Positions 6,369-14,181 of a stretch of DNA of 14,185 bases are shown piece by piece. Numbering within the stretch: position 1 is the stretch's first letter; the number at the start of each line of letters is the position of its first letter. Position numbers and translations under genes: made by a program. The notes under the pieces were generated by a model. The model saw only the letters and a list, made by a program, of their open reading frames with translations, was not told the DNA's origin and made no database searches. The stretch lies in NCBI GenBank assembly GCA_902489675.1, contig CABUAP010000017.1, positions 1 to 14,185 on the forward strand. The letters run 5' to 3'. This DNA comes from an uncultured Azospirillum sp. (GTDB lineage Bacteria > Pseudomonadota > Alphaproteobacteria > RF32 > CAG-239).

Positions 6369-8894
6369 TTATTTCTTTTTATTTCCGGTTCCCAGTATCT
6401 TGTCGGCAGCCCCGCCGATCAGATCATCGCTTTGCTGCTGTGACTGCTGATCTTGTCCTTGCTGCTTTTTCTGCTCATCCGAGCTGTCTGCGGAATTGGC
6501 TGTTTTTTCGGCGGTTTTTCCGGCTTTCTCTGCAAATTTATTGACTGTTTGTCCGGCCTTTTTAATTTTACCGGTCACTTTTTCGGCTTTCTTAACGGCT
6601 TTTCCGGATTTCTCCATAATTTCCCCGCCTTTTTCCATCATCTTACCCATGGTTTTCATGGCTTTGGCCGCGGCTTTTCCCGCATTCAGCGAAGCCGATG
6701 CAGCAACCGTTGCCGCAGCACTGGCTGCAGCAGCTGTTTCCGTAACCGGTGCGGCAATACCGAAGGAAGCCGCCGTTCCGGCAAGAGCTGCGCCTTGTAC
6801 GGCCTGATTTCCGGATTTAACCCCCTGATCGGCGGCAGACAGACTTTGATCAATATTGTCTGCGGCGGCTTGCAGCTGTTTTCCGCCCTCTTTCATCGCC
6901 TGACCGCTCTTTTCCATTGCGGCGCCGGCACCGCCTCCGCTGCTGCCTTTTTCTTTCATCGCGTTTTTATCTTTATTGGGATCCAAACCGGTCATTGACT
7001 TGGCGCTTTCCATAGCCGACGGTTTCTTCTTGCTGCCACCGTCGCCGTTCAAATCGCCTTTGCTCAGTTTGTCAACACCGTCTTTGACATCGCCCATCTT
7101 GTCAAGCATACCTTTGTCTTCGTCTTTATTTTTATTAAACATTTTATTGGCGACGAAGTTAAAACCCTTACCAACGCCGACACTGGCCTGGTGCGACGCA
7201 ATCTTACCGGCAAATTTAACCGGTTTCATTGCCTGTTTTTTGGCCATATCCGTAGCCTGTGTCAATTTCATGTGCATCGGGTTGTTGTCGCCGAATACTT
7301 TGTCAGTAAAGAATTTGTTGACATAATCACCATTAGTCGAACCAATCAGCTTAATGGCGAACAAGTAAGCAAATAAAATAATGATCCAACCAAAACTCCA
7401 GAAGGCCAGCTGTTCGTCAATATAATCGGCGTCGCCGTCCTCAATAGCCGTCATCATTTTTTCGGTGCCGTCCATTTCTTTTGTCAGGATTGTATCGATA
7501 CTGGCATTCATCGCGTCTTGAGAGCCGACATCAAGTGCATTGCTGACCAAGGCCAGACCGGCTGCTACCGTCATGGCCAAAAAGATCAAAATACCAGCCG
7601 ATTTAAGAATAATGCTGAAACAGCTTGCAAGTCTGTCTTTGGTCACATTGAACGGCCACAAGCCGACGGTGATCGGCAGGGCGATGATCGCAAAGCCCAG
7701 CTTGAACGAAATATCGACCAGATAATAAGTGACCGAAAGCGTCATCATAAAGCCCGAGAACCAAATAAACGCACCGCTAAGCCAGATCCAGATATTGGGA
7801 ATACGGGCAATCTTCCAGTCATATGCGCCGGCGTGCGTTGCATGACAGGTCAGCATATGTCCGATTTCCAAATGGGTGGAAACCGTGTAGTCTACCGCTG
7901 CGATGTATTGCTGCAATTGGTTGAGAAAATGAGCAGGGATCGGGCCGTCTTTAAATAAGTAGGCGCTGTCCAACTGCAAATTGCTGATATCCAATCCGCT
8001 GCCTGCTGATGCGCTGGCCAGCATGGCGATACCAAATTGTGCGCCGAAGTTCATAAACGGAACAACCGCATAATTAATAAAGAAATCAATTCCCGCTCCG
8101 ATAACCAAATATGCGCCGAGAGCCTTAAAGGCCATCACCAGCAGATCATTGACCATCGCCATCGGCTCTATGTTTTTCAAAGACGAAAGCTGCTTCAAGA
8201 TATAAAATGCAATCCAGAGCATAAGCCCTACAAACAAAATTTTATGTCCGGCCTCTTTGGAAACATCATATAAGTAAGTGCAGGCATTCATGAAACTGCC
8301 GATCAGCGCGGTCACAATATCGCAGGCATAACAACCTGATTTATAAATGGCGTCCATTCTTTCTTTGTTGCATTCTCTATTAGAAACGCCGAAGACGATG
8401 CGCGTGGCAACTTTTGCAATTTTTACCGCAGCTTTGGTCACAAATTTGCTGACTTGATAGATGGGATTATATGTTACCAGAATATCTTTTATAAACCCGC
8501 TGGGCAGTTCCGATTCTATTGTGTCAAATATCCCGCTTACGCCTTTATCCAATGCGTCTAAACCGGCGCTTAAGCCATCGCCGATCCGGCTTTTTCCATA
8601 GGCTAAAATATCAGGCCCCTTACCAGTGACTGTGTTGTAGAGTGCCCGTTTGAATTGGCGCACTTCGCGATCAAAAGCGGTAGATCCGCCGGCCGAATTA
8701 TCGGGTTGCTGACGGTAGACTTGCGAATTTCCCGTCGGCGTCTGAGATATTTTTCCGACGATGTCCGATTCGGATATTTTAAAGGTGGGCTCTGCAGATG
8801 CGGTGCCCGCACAAATTATCAGCGCAAAGCAAACCGGCAGCAAGACCTTCAGATTTGCTTTCAGCTTGTTTAATATGTTCGTCTGCTTTGTCAC
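6369..8894 (-). CDS. VirB6-like T4SS protein with Lys/Ala-rich tail
   Basis: An 841-aa protein from a GTG start, with AAAGGAT 6 nt upstream (no ATG nearby). Residues 1-34 are a signal peptide with probable cleavage after ASA. The N-terminal periplasmic part is about 150 residues. Then comes C188-x2-C191 and the VirB6-type membrane core: first helix with LMLWIAFYILKQLSSL (residues 224-239), more helices, a periplasmic loop containing CHATHAGAYDW, and the shared segment YLVDISFKLGF...LP...FNVTKD. The last helix (AYLFAIKLIGS) is followed by about 290 polar residues. The tail holds a GDLNGDG loop, Lys/Gly segments, an Ala-rich section, and repeated helical units such as MEKSGQAMKEGG and MEKGGEIMEKSGKAVKK, ending in a Gln-rich stretch and a Lys-rich tip. 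Its third place in the operon and motif sharing mark it as a divergent paralogue of its neighbours. The tail's job is unknown; binding of partners or nucleic acid is conceivable from charge alone. Confidence 0.88.
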   Translation of the reverse strand: MTKQTNILNKLKANLKVLLPVCFALIICAGTASAEPTFKISESDIVGKISQTPTGNSQVYRQQPDNSAGGSTAFDREVRQFKRALYNTVTGKGPDILAYGKSRIGDGLSAGLDALDKGVSGIFDTIESELPSGFIKDILVTYNPIYQVSKFVTKAAVKIAKVATRIVFGVSNRECNKERMDAIYKSGCYACDIVTALIGSFMNACTYLYDVSKEAGHKILFVGLMLWIAFYILKQLSSLKNIEPMAMVNDLLVMAFKALGAYLVIGAGIDFFINYAVVPFMNFGAQFGIAMLASASAGSGLDISNLQLDSAYLFKDGPIPAHFLNQLQQYIAAVDYTVSTHLEIGHMLTCHATHAGAYDWKIARIPNIWIWLSGAFIWFSGFMMTLSVTYYLVDISFKLGFAIIALPITVGLWPFNVTKDRLASCFSIILKSAGILIFLAMTVAAGLALVSNALDVGSQDAMNASIDTILTKEMDGTEKMMTAIEDGDADYIDEQLAFWSFGWIIILFAYLFAIKLIGSTNGDYVNKFFTDKVFGDNNPMHMKLTQATDMAKKQAMKPVKFAGKIASHQASVGVGKGFNFVANKMFNKNKDEDKGMLDKMGDVKDGVDKLSKGDLNGDGGSKKKPSAMESAKSMTGLDPNKDKNAMKEKGSSGGGAGAAMEKSGQAMKEGGKQLQAAADNIDQSLSAADQGVKSGNQAVQGAALAGTAASFGIAAPVTETAAAASAAATVAASASLNAGKAAAKAMKTMGKMMEKGGEIMEKSGKAVKKAEKVTGKIKKAGQTVNKFAEKAGKTAEKTANSADSSDEQKKQQGQDQQSQQQSDDLIGGAADKILGTGNKKK

Positions 8895-8909
8895 TTCTCT
8901 ATCCTTTCC

Positions 8910-10250
8910 TTAGCTTTCGTCTTCATCATCGCCGGCCAATTCCTGCAACTTGGATTTGCCGTGTTTGAAGGCTCCTTGTGCTGCGCGGAATTTTGATGAT
9001 TTTGCAGCCGCTACGTTAACAGCAGTTTTCCCGACTTTGGAGGCAACCCCGCCCAAAGCCCATGTCGCAAGGGCAAAACCGGCTGCGGCAATACGTTTCT
9101 GGAAGTTGGCCGCGCCGCCGCCGCCGACCAATGCGCCGGCAATCGACTGTGCCAGTCCCATTGAACCTACCAACAGGAAACCAACCAGCATTAGCATCAA
9201 GAGAGGTTTGCTAAAGTCCGCCAGCGAGGTCTTATCGCCTTCAAACAATTCTTTGTTGTCAATCAGAATTTGTTGAATAGCAGCCAAAGCCATCAAAATC
9301 ACAATTGCAATACACATCATGAAGGCGGCGGAATTTAATATTGTCAAAAACCCGGTCTTCGTCCATCCTCGAGTCGGTTTAAAGGCGTATGCCATGATCA
9401 AAATCGGCATCAGCAGCACCATCATTGCAAAACGGAACATACTGTCCACCAGATAAAATACAAATCCCAGTTTGATAAAGGTAAACAAAAGCATCATAAT
9501 CAAACCGCAGATCAGTGCCATAAAACCGGGTTGAGCCATGATAATCCAACCGAGGCTATAACCAAAATTCAGGCGTTCGTTAATGGCACAAGTCAAACAT
9601 TCCATCATCTGCCGCGGCGCTACTGGAAAGCCTTCCGGTGTTGCCGGATCCATATTGGCTACCGTGCAGGCAACGTTATACTCTGTTTCGACTTCTCCCG
9701 TAAACGGAATATACATTCTGCCGCTATATGCCATACTTGCACTGCCGGCATTTCCCTTCTCTGCAAAATGTCCGAGCATTTCGCTGCCCAATTCCAAAAA
9801 GGCATTATATATAGGGAACACGATCGAGTTCAAAACCCAGATCACTCCGGTTGTAGATGTTGCAAGCAAACCGCAGACAAAGCATATGAAAAACTTTTTC
9901 ATCACTTCTGTCCACACTTCCGCAGGCGATTCTTCGGTAAAAGAACTGACGTGCTTCATGATTCTGAAAGACAGCCATACGGCAAAAGCAACCATCATTA
10001 AGGCCATAGCCCCCTGAGTCATTTGTCCGTACATGCCCATGGTAATACGACTGGTGGTGTCATAGATGGTACCAACTACGATAGATTGCCAACATTCGCG
10101 ATGTTTGACTTCCAGAGTCGTGTTGTCTTCCATGTTTTCATCAATTGCCGAGTTATTACCTTCTACTCCCGAGCAGGCAAACAACAGTAACAATGCCGGA
10201 ATAATAATCAGCAACTTCCAAAATTTTGCTATGTTAATGTTCTTTACCAT
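8910..10250 (-). CDS. VirB6-like T4SS protein with lipoprotein signal
   Basis: At 446 aa this is the shortest and most conventional of the four paralogues. The N-terminus has a basic start, a Leu/Ile-rich core and the lipobox LFAC with C26 followed by Ser, so signal peptidase II processing and lipid attachment are expected. After a short acidic spacer, the family entry motif is degenerate (C53-W-Q-S rather than C-x2-C). It is followed by VAFAVWLSFRIMKHVSSF, a periplasmic loop with several Cys (CLTCAINERLNFG), and the shared segment FYLVDSMFRFA...LMP...FKPTRGWTK, with five or six helices overall. The tail is only about 50 residues and ends in acidic DDEDES. The ATG at 10248-10250 has GGGAG 7 nt upstream. 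Gaps to the neighbouring genes are 18 and 15 nt. Homologous VirB6 proteins form the inner-membrane channel with VirB8/VirB10. The lipobox is unusual and recalls the separate lipoprotein VirB7, but no VirB7 identity is claimed. Confidence 0.88.
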   Translation of the reverse strand: MVKNINIAKFWKLLIIIPALLLLFACSGVEGNNSAIDENMEDNTTLEVKHRECWQSIVVGTIYDTTSRITMGMYGQMTQGAMALMMVAFAVWLSFRIMKHVSSFTEESPAEVWTEVMKKFFICFVCGLLATSTTGVIWVLNSIVFPIYNAFLELGSEMLGHFAEKGNAGSASMAYSGRMYIPFTGEVETEYNVACTVANMDPATPEGFPVAPRQMMECLTCAINERLNFGYSLGWIIMAQPGFMALICGLIMMLLFTFIKLGFVFYLVDSMFRFAMMVLLMPILIMAYAFKPTRGWTKTGFLTILNSAAFMMCIAIVILMALAAIQQILIDNKELFEGDKTSLADFSKPLLMLMLVGFLLVGSMGLAQSIAGALVGGGGAANFQKRIAAAGFALATWALGGVASKVGKTAVNVAAAKSSKFRAAQGAFKHGKSKLQELAGDDEDES

Positions 10251-10268
10251 CGGTGGTCTCCCTCAGCT

Positions 10269-13031
10269 TTATTTCTGGTTTTTCAAAGCTTCCATCAGGC
10301 TGCTCAATTTAGATTCGGCTTTTGCCTTTTCTTCCTCAAGTTTTTTAATTCTTTCGGCTTCCTGACTGACTGTACCTGTCGCGGCGCTTTGTCCGCCCCG
10401 AGCTTTGAGCTGTTTTTGCAACTCGTTCCGTTCAATTTCAAGGTTAGCGATTGCTTGCTGCAGTTCCTCAATTTGTTTTTGAGCTTTTTTATCTGCCGCG
10501 TTGCCCTTATTGTCGTTTTTGTTGCCGTTATTATTGCTCGGGCGTGTGTTTTCAACCTTTCCGGATTTGCCGGAAGATGTACCGTTTGCCGCTGCATTTT
10601 GAGCAGCCGCCGCAATTTTGTCTTTTGAACTGCTGACAATTTGATCAGCTTTATCTCTTGCGGTGTCATCTCTTGGTCCGGCTGCTGCAGCGCCGTTGTC
10701 ATTAACCGGTGCTCCGGCCGTTCCCGATTCGCCGGTTGATGCCGGTCGATCCGTGCCGGTTCCGTTTTCGGCATTTGCCGATTCGGGGTTCATGCTGTTC
10801 GGCGTTACAACTCCGGCGCTGCCGCTACCTTCTCGATTATTATCATTAACGGAAGAATTGCCGCTGGTTTGTCCGGTTCTGCCGTTTTGTGCACCGCCAG
10901 ACTGACCGGCTGCCGCCGAATTTTCTGCGGTTACGCCGGTAACGGCGTTCTGTCCGTTGAGTTCCTGATTGTCTCCGGCTCCGTTATTGCCGGCAGCCCG
11001 GTTATTTGCTGCGGCGTTAGATTGGTTTCTGGCTGCATTGCCTCTGTTTTGCGCATCGGCGCTTCTGTTACCGTTGCCGCCGCTTCCTCCGGTGCCTCCG
11101 GTTCCGCCGCCGGTACTACCGCTGCCTGCTGCGCCTTTCAAGCCCAAACGTCTGCCGACCGCAGCCAAACCATTATACATTTTACGTCCGACAACTTCTT
11201 TACCCTGTCTGATTTTGTCATTAACCCCAAAGGCCTCACCGGCATGGTGAGCTGTCTTTCCGGCAGCTTTGAGAGTTCTGGTCGTGCCCCATTTAGCCGC
11301 ACCGGCACCAAGAGAAGCAATGTTGGATCCGATTCGTCCTTCCGAACCGCCGCTCATCGTGGCGGCCAGCGTAACGGCCTCGGAACAGAGCTTAAACCCG
11401 AAGATGCAGCACAAAATAAGGAATAACAGTCCCATCAGACCGATACTCATAATATCAACCAACGGTTTGACTTCGTTGGCATTGACGAGTTCCATAATTT
11501 TGTCATAACCGCCTTCACCCCCGGTCACCGCCTGCAAACTGAGTTCAATATTGACGCTGACGACTAGGCCTAAGAAAACAAAGGTGAAAAACGTGTTCAT
11601 GAACATCGTCCAGCCTTTGGATGTGTATCCCGACGTCAGCTTAAACGGCCATGCTGCAATCAAAAACGGCATCAACCCGCCGACTACGCCCAATCTGACA
11701 ACGGCATCAATCAGATAGAAGCCGAAAGCCAAACATACCAACCAACTGAATACCCAGATAATCAAACCGCTGGCCAGCATCGTCATATCCGGCAGTCCGT
11801 ACCAGTGTCCCGCTTCGTTATGGGATACGCACATCAGTGAACTGCCGATGGAGGTGGCTACCGCAAGCTCTTGTTGAACCGAGCGGACAAAGCAGTCGAT
11901 TTTGGCAAAAAGGGCGGAAGTGTAATAACCGGAAGCTATAGTTATGCCATCTCCTAATTGGCTGGCGCTGGCGCAAGCCGTAAAAGAAGAAGATGCATTG
12001 CTGGAAGCGCTGCGGAACAGAAAGGCTCCGCCAAATTCCATCGCCGCACCCAACAGCGGTTCAAGAACAAATTCGTAAAGATCACTGACACGGGTCAAAA
12101 TCAGATATGCCAGCAAAACTTTAAAGCTCATGGTCAATAGATCGGTTAAATATTTCGGACCGTCTTGTTTTGTAAAAGAACTGACTTGTTTTAAGGTTAC
12201 AAAAGCAACATACAGAGCAAAGCCGATCAACAGCAGATTTTTAAATCCGCCGGCCAAAGCGTCATAAGAAGCAATGCTCATTGTTTGTGCGGTGTTAAAC
12301 AAAATGACAAACAGCGGACACAGAATGCATTTCCGGCTTTGTTCCAGTTTCAGCGGCAGCGGCACACAGCCTTCCATCAACCCGCCGATGGTTTTCATAT
12401 CTTTATCCATATAAATCTTCTGTCCTTTCGGGGTTTCGTAAATGGCAACGGCATTAGCTGCCTGATCAAGCTGATCAAGTTTGTCGGGAATGGATTTCAG
12501 ATTGCCGGTCAGGATATTGGAACCGTCGCCCTGAATGTCTTTGGCGGTAGCTACTGCCGCATCTATATTGGCTGCCGTTTCGGCATTTCTGTATTGTTCG
12601 AGGTCGGCAGAGATTTCATCCGAGGATCGGAATACGTCCTGAGCAGCACCGCTGACAACATTCCACACGCCGGAAAAGAAACCGTCTGATCCCTTGTACC
12701 GTGCAGCTGCCGCATTAGCCGCACCGGACACGTTGTTCAAGCCAGACCCTTTTGCCGCCAAATCTTTGGCGTCTTGGAAAGAAACAGCTTTAATGTTTTT
12801 TGATTTATAGCCGGCCATGGCTGCGGCCTGATTTACAGCCTCTTGTCCGCCGGCTCTGATTATTTGTGCGCCGGCGACATCGCCAATCGGTCCACCTAAT
12901 CTATCTCCCACTATACTTCCAGTGTCACCAACCCACGCCTGTGCATGAGCAAGATTCGGTAAAAATGCAAATAATCCCCATGCCAGGAGTCCAAAAATCA
13001 CTTGTTGTTTTAATTTTCCAGTCATTGTCAT
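10269..13031 (-). CDS. VirB6-like T4SS protein with Gly/Asn-rich region and C-terminal coiled coil
   Basis: A 920-aa protein. Residues 1-30 are a signal peptide (cleavage at AHA-Q). A periplasmic Ala-rich region of about 200 residues follows. C235-x2-C238 precedes the first helix (FALYVAFVTLKQVSSF, residues 271-286). Then come a periplasmic loop with Cys353, Cys380 and Cys401, further helices, the shared segment FYLIDAVVRLGV...LMP...FKLTSGYTSK (residues 438-472), and a last helix near 530-548. The tail has a basic helical part, about 200 residues of Gly/Asn/Ser/Ala low complexity (636-838), and a charged coiled coil to the end (about 850-920). The first ATG overlaps the preceding stop (ATGA), so translational coupling is likely. 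A second in-frame ATG at 13025 has AAGGA 7 nt upstream and may be the true start, two residues shorter. It is the first large gene of the operon. The low-complexity region probably acts as a flexible spacer. Confidence 0.9.
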   Translation of the reverse strand: MTMTGKLKQQVIFGLLAWGLFAFLPNLAHAQAWVGDTGSIVGDRLGGPIGDVAGAQIIRAGGQEAVNQAAAMAGYKSKNIKAVSFQDAKDLAAKGSGLNNVSGAANAAAARYKGSDGFFSGVWNVVSGAAQDVFRSSDEISADLEQYRNAETAANIDAAVATAKDIQGDGSNILTGNLKSIPDKLDQLDQAANAVAIYETPKGQKIYMDKDMKTIGGLMEGCVPLPLKLEQSRKCILCPLFVILFNTAQTMSIASYDALAGGFKNLLLIGFALYVAFVTLKQVSSFTKQDGPKYLTDLLTMSFKVLLAYLILTRVSDLYEFVLEPLLGAAMEFGGAFLFRSASSNASSSFTACASASQLGDGITIASGYYTSALFAKIDCFVRSVQQELAVATSIGSSLMCVSHNEAGHWYGLPDMTMLASGLIIWVFSWLVCLAFGFYLIDAVVRLGVVGGLMPFLIAAWPFKLTSGYTSKGWTMFMNTFFTFVFLGLVVSVNIELSLQAVTGGEGGYDKIMELVNANEVKPLVDIMSIGLMGLLFLILCCIFGFKLCSEAVTLAATMSGGSEGRIGSNIASLGAGAAKWGTTRTLKAAGKTAHHAGEAFGVNDKIRQGKEVVGRKMYNGLAAVGRRLGLKGAAGSGSTGGGTGGTGGSGGNGNRSADAQNRGNAARNQSNAAANNRAAGNNGAGDNQELNGQNAVTGVTAENSAAAGQSGGAQNGRTGQTSGNSSVNDNNREGSGSAGVVTPNSMNPESANAENGTGTDRPASTGESGTAGAPVNDNGAAAAGPRDDTARDKADQIVSSSKDKIAAAAQNAAANGTSSGKSGKVENTRPSNNNGNKNDNKGNAADKKAQKQIEELQQAIANLEIERNELQKQLKARGGQSAATGTVSQEAERIKKLEEEKAKAESKLSSLMEALKNQK
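10518..11126 (-). repeat. Low-complexity Gly/Asn/Ala/Ser coding region
   Basis: About 203 codons are dominated by Gly, Asn, Ala and Ser, starting with a run of GG/TGG units and ending just before the coiled coil. There is no simple DNA period, so it is compositional bias within the tail of the first VirB6-like protein rather than a DNA tandem array. Such regions usually stay unfolded and vary in length between strains. Confidence 0.7.
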
Positions 13032-13204
13032 TTCCTTTTCCCAAAGGGATTACCCAATACTTTTAACCCTATCAACAACACAATAATCACCAGCCCGAAA
13101 GCATAGAGAGCTGCGTGCTTGAAGGTAAAAAGGTTCCAAAAATCAAAGTAATACATCGCGGCAAATGCCAGCAAAATACCCAGATTTATCGCCACTGTCC
13201 TCAT
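13028..13204 (-). CDS. Small two-helix membrane protein at the head of the VirB6 operon
   Basis: A 58-aa protein with two hydrophobic segments (about residues 5-22 and 30-50) and a basic end (GNPFGKRK), so the C-terminus is probably cytoplasmic and the protein a hairpin in the inner membrane. I start at the ATG at 13202-13204, which has GGGAG 8 nt upstream. Upstream in-frame ATG and TTG codons (13219, 13249) lack a site, and the TTG would lie upstream of the probable transcription start. The stop overlaps the start of the next gene (ATGA). It shows no pilin (VirB2) or VirB3 features that I can recognise. Its place suggests a small accessory subunit of the same T4SS. Confidence 0.7.
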   Translation of the reverse strand: MRTVAINLGILLAFAAMYYFDFWNLFTFKHAALYAFGLVIIVLLIGLKVLGNPFGKRK

Positions 13205-13212
13205 ATACACCA

Positions 13213-13217
13213 CTCCC
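13213..13217 (-). promoter_or_regulatory. Ribosome binding site deciding the start of the 58-aa gene
   Basis: Minus-strand GGGAG is 8 nt before the ATG at 13202-13204. It overlaps the competing ATG at 13217-13219, favouring the shorter reading. Confidence 0.55.
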
Positions 13218-13227
13218 ATTTTTAACC

Positions 13228-13236
13228 AGTATAACA
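13228..13236 (-). promoter_or_regulatory. Extended -10 promoter for the VirB6-like operon
   Basis: Minus-strand TGTTATACT matches the extended -10 form TGnTATAAT, with one mismatch in the hexamer. No good -35 is seen at 16-18 nt, as is usual for extended -10 promoters. The predicted start of about 13221 leaves a short leader containing GGGAG. The gene upstream (13294) ends without a clear terminator, so some read-through into the operon is possible. Confidence 0.5.
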
Positions 13237-13293
13237 CAAAAAAATACAAAAGATTGTTACAGTTTTTTTATTTTTTTGCGTCGGTTTGTCATT

Positions 13294-14139
13294 TTAAAAT
13301 TTCCCCGTTCGCAAAAAATTTCTGCAAGCCTGAATCGTCTTTTTTTCAGCAGCCGAATTCGTCTTCCATGTTTTTATGTTTATAATATCTTTTGCTCCGG
13401 GCAAAAACGAATCGCTCGGTTGCGGAAAAATATACTGCCAGCTTTGCGGCGAGAGATCGCGAATCGCATCAGTTATTTTGTTTCTCACGTTGATAATGCC
13501 GAACTCCGTCGATTCGGGAAAACGAGGAATCTGAACAATTCGGCGAGAATCGCAGGTGTAAATCATCGGGCCGAGTATAAAAAGTGCGATTTTACTGTTA
13601 CATAAGCGTTCCCACAACCGGTAGCCGCGATTCGGTGGATTAATTTGGATTACTCTACCTGCTTTAATGATTTTTTGTTGTTGCGAATCGGTTCTTAGCA
13701 GCTGTCGCACAAGCAATCCGCCGATTCCGTCCGTAATAAACGATATCTCTTTCATGTTTTTAAGGTTGCTTAGCAGCAGTTCCATCTGGCGAACATGGGC
13801 TTTTAGTTCTTTACGGGTGGAGGGGTAATTAACTGCAATAGCGGAATAACCTTCCGATTCGCACATTTTAACCATCTGATTAAATTGATTTTTATTCCCT
13901 AACAGTCCGTGCAGTAAAATAACGGCTTTGTCCTTTGGAGGCGGCAATTGAAAGATTTGAACAGAGCGCAATAATGCACGATGGCATTCATCAAACGAAC
14001 CGGATGCTCTTCTGATATCCCAAGAATCAAGCAATCGGCAGTGTTTGGTCAGACAATTTCTTTGAATGCGCCACTTTTGATAAACATAAATATCCTCCCA
14101 TAATTGGCGTCCGCCAAGGGTAAAAAAAGTAAAAGACAT
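13294..14139 (-). CDS. Alpha/beta-hydrolase-fold protein with lost catalytic residues (probable pseudoenzyme)
   Basis: A 281-aa protein with no signal peptide. The core resembles lipase/esterase-type alpha/beta hydrolases: the oxyanion-loop motif LLHGLLG (75-81), then GYSAIAVNYPSTRK, and a helix leading to the nucleophile elbow. There the expected GxSxG reads T136-D-G138-I-G140-G (codon for G138 at 13726-13728), so the nucleophilic Ser is Gly. Near the end, where such families have the catalytic His, the segment INIKTWKT has none, and the acid-residue loop is short. The protein is therefore probably not a serine hydrolase, though its fold could bind a lipid or a partner. The start ATG at 14137-14139 has only a weak site (AAGAGA, distant). 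A strong GGGAGGAT near 14092-14099 instead precedes an out-of-frame ATG, so the N-terminal 20-40 residues are uncertain. It is transcribed toward the T4SS operon with a gap of about 90 nt to the 58-aa gene. Involvement in secretion is unproven. Confidence 0.75.
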   Translation of the reverse strand: MSFTFFTLGGRQLWEDIYVYQKWRIQRNCLTKHCRLLDSWDIRRASGSFDECHRALLRSVQIFQLPPPKDKAVILLHGLLGNKNQFNQMVKMCESEGYSAIAVNYPSTRKELKAHVRQMELLLSNLKNMKEISFITDGIGGLLVRQLLRTDSQQQKIIKAGRVIQINPPNRGYRLWERLCNSKIALFILGPMIYTCDSRRIVQIPRFPESTEFGIINVRNKITDAIRDLSPQSWQYIFPQPSDSFLPGAKDIINIKTWKTNSAAEKKTIQACRNFLRTGKF

Positions 14140-14172
14140 TTTTTATCAATCTCTTAAGTTGTTGTTTTCCGA

Positions 14173-14181
14173 ATTATAGCA
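14173..14181 (-). promoter_or_regulatory. Extended -10 promoter of the hydrolase-like gene
   Basis: Minus-strand TGCTATAAT is a perfect extended -10 element. Any -35 lies past the window edge. A start near 14166 gives a leader of about 27 nt to the annotated ATG. Confidence 0.6.

Noticed and set aside
6453..6998. Plus-strand ORF of 181 aa rich in Phe/Gly/Cys
   Set aside because: Shadow of the Lys/Ala-rich tail of the 841-aa VirB6-like protein.
7076..7130. GDLNGDG loop resembling an EF-hand or dockerin calcium site
   Set aside because: A single short loop in a disordered Gly/Lys-rich tail, without the flanking helices needed for an EF-hand.
13028..13204. Identification of the 58-aa protein as VirB2 or VirB3
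   Set aside because: It lacks a cleavable pilin signal and any recognisable VirB3 sequence; two helices alone are not enough.
13205..13249. Longer 73-aa version of the small membrane protein from a TTG
   Set aside because: The TTG has no ribosome binding site and lies upstream of the likely -10 element, so it would not be transcribed from that promoter.
13250..13293. T-rich stretch as terminator of the hydrolase-like gene
   Set aside because: The T and A runs are there, but I find no stable GC stem before them.
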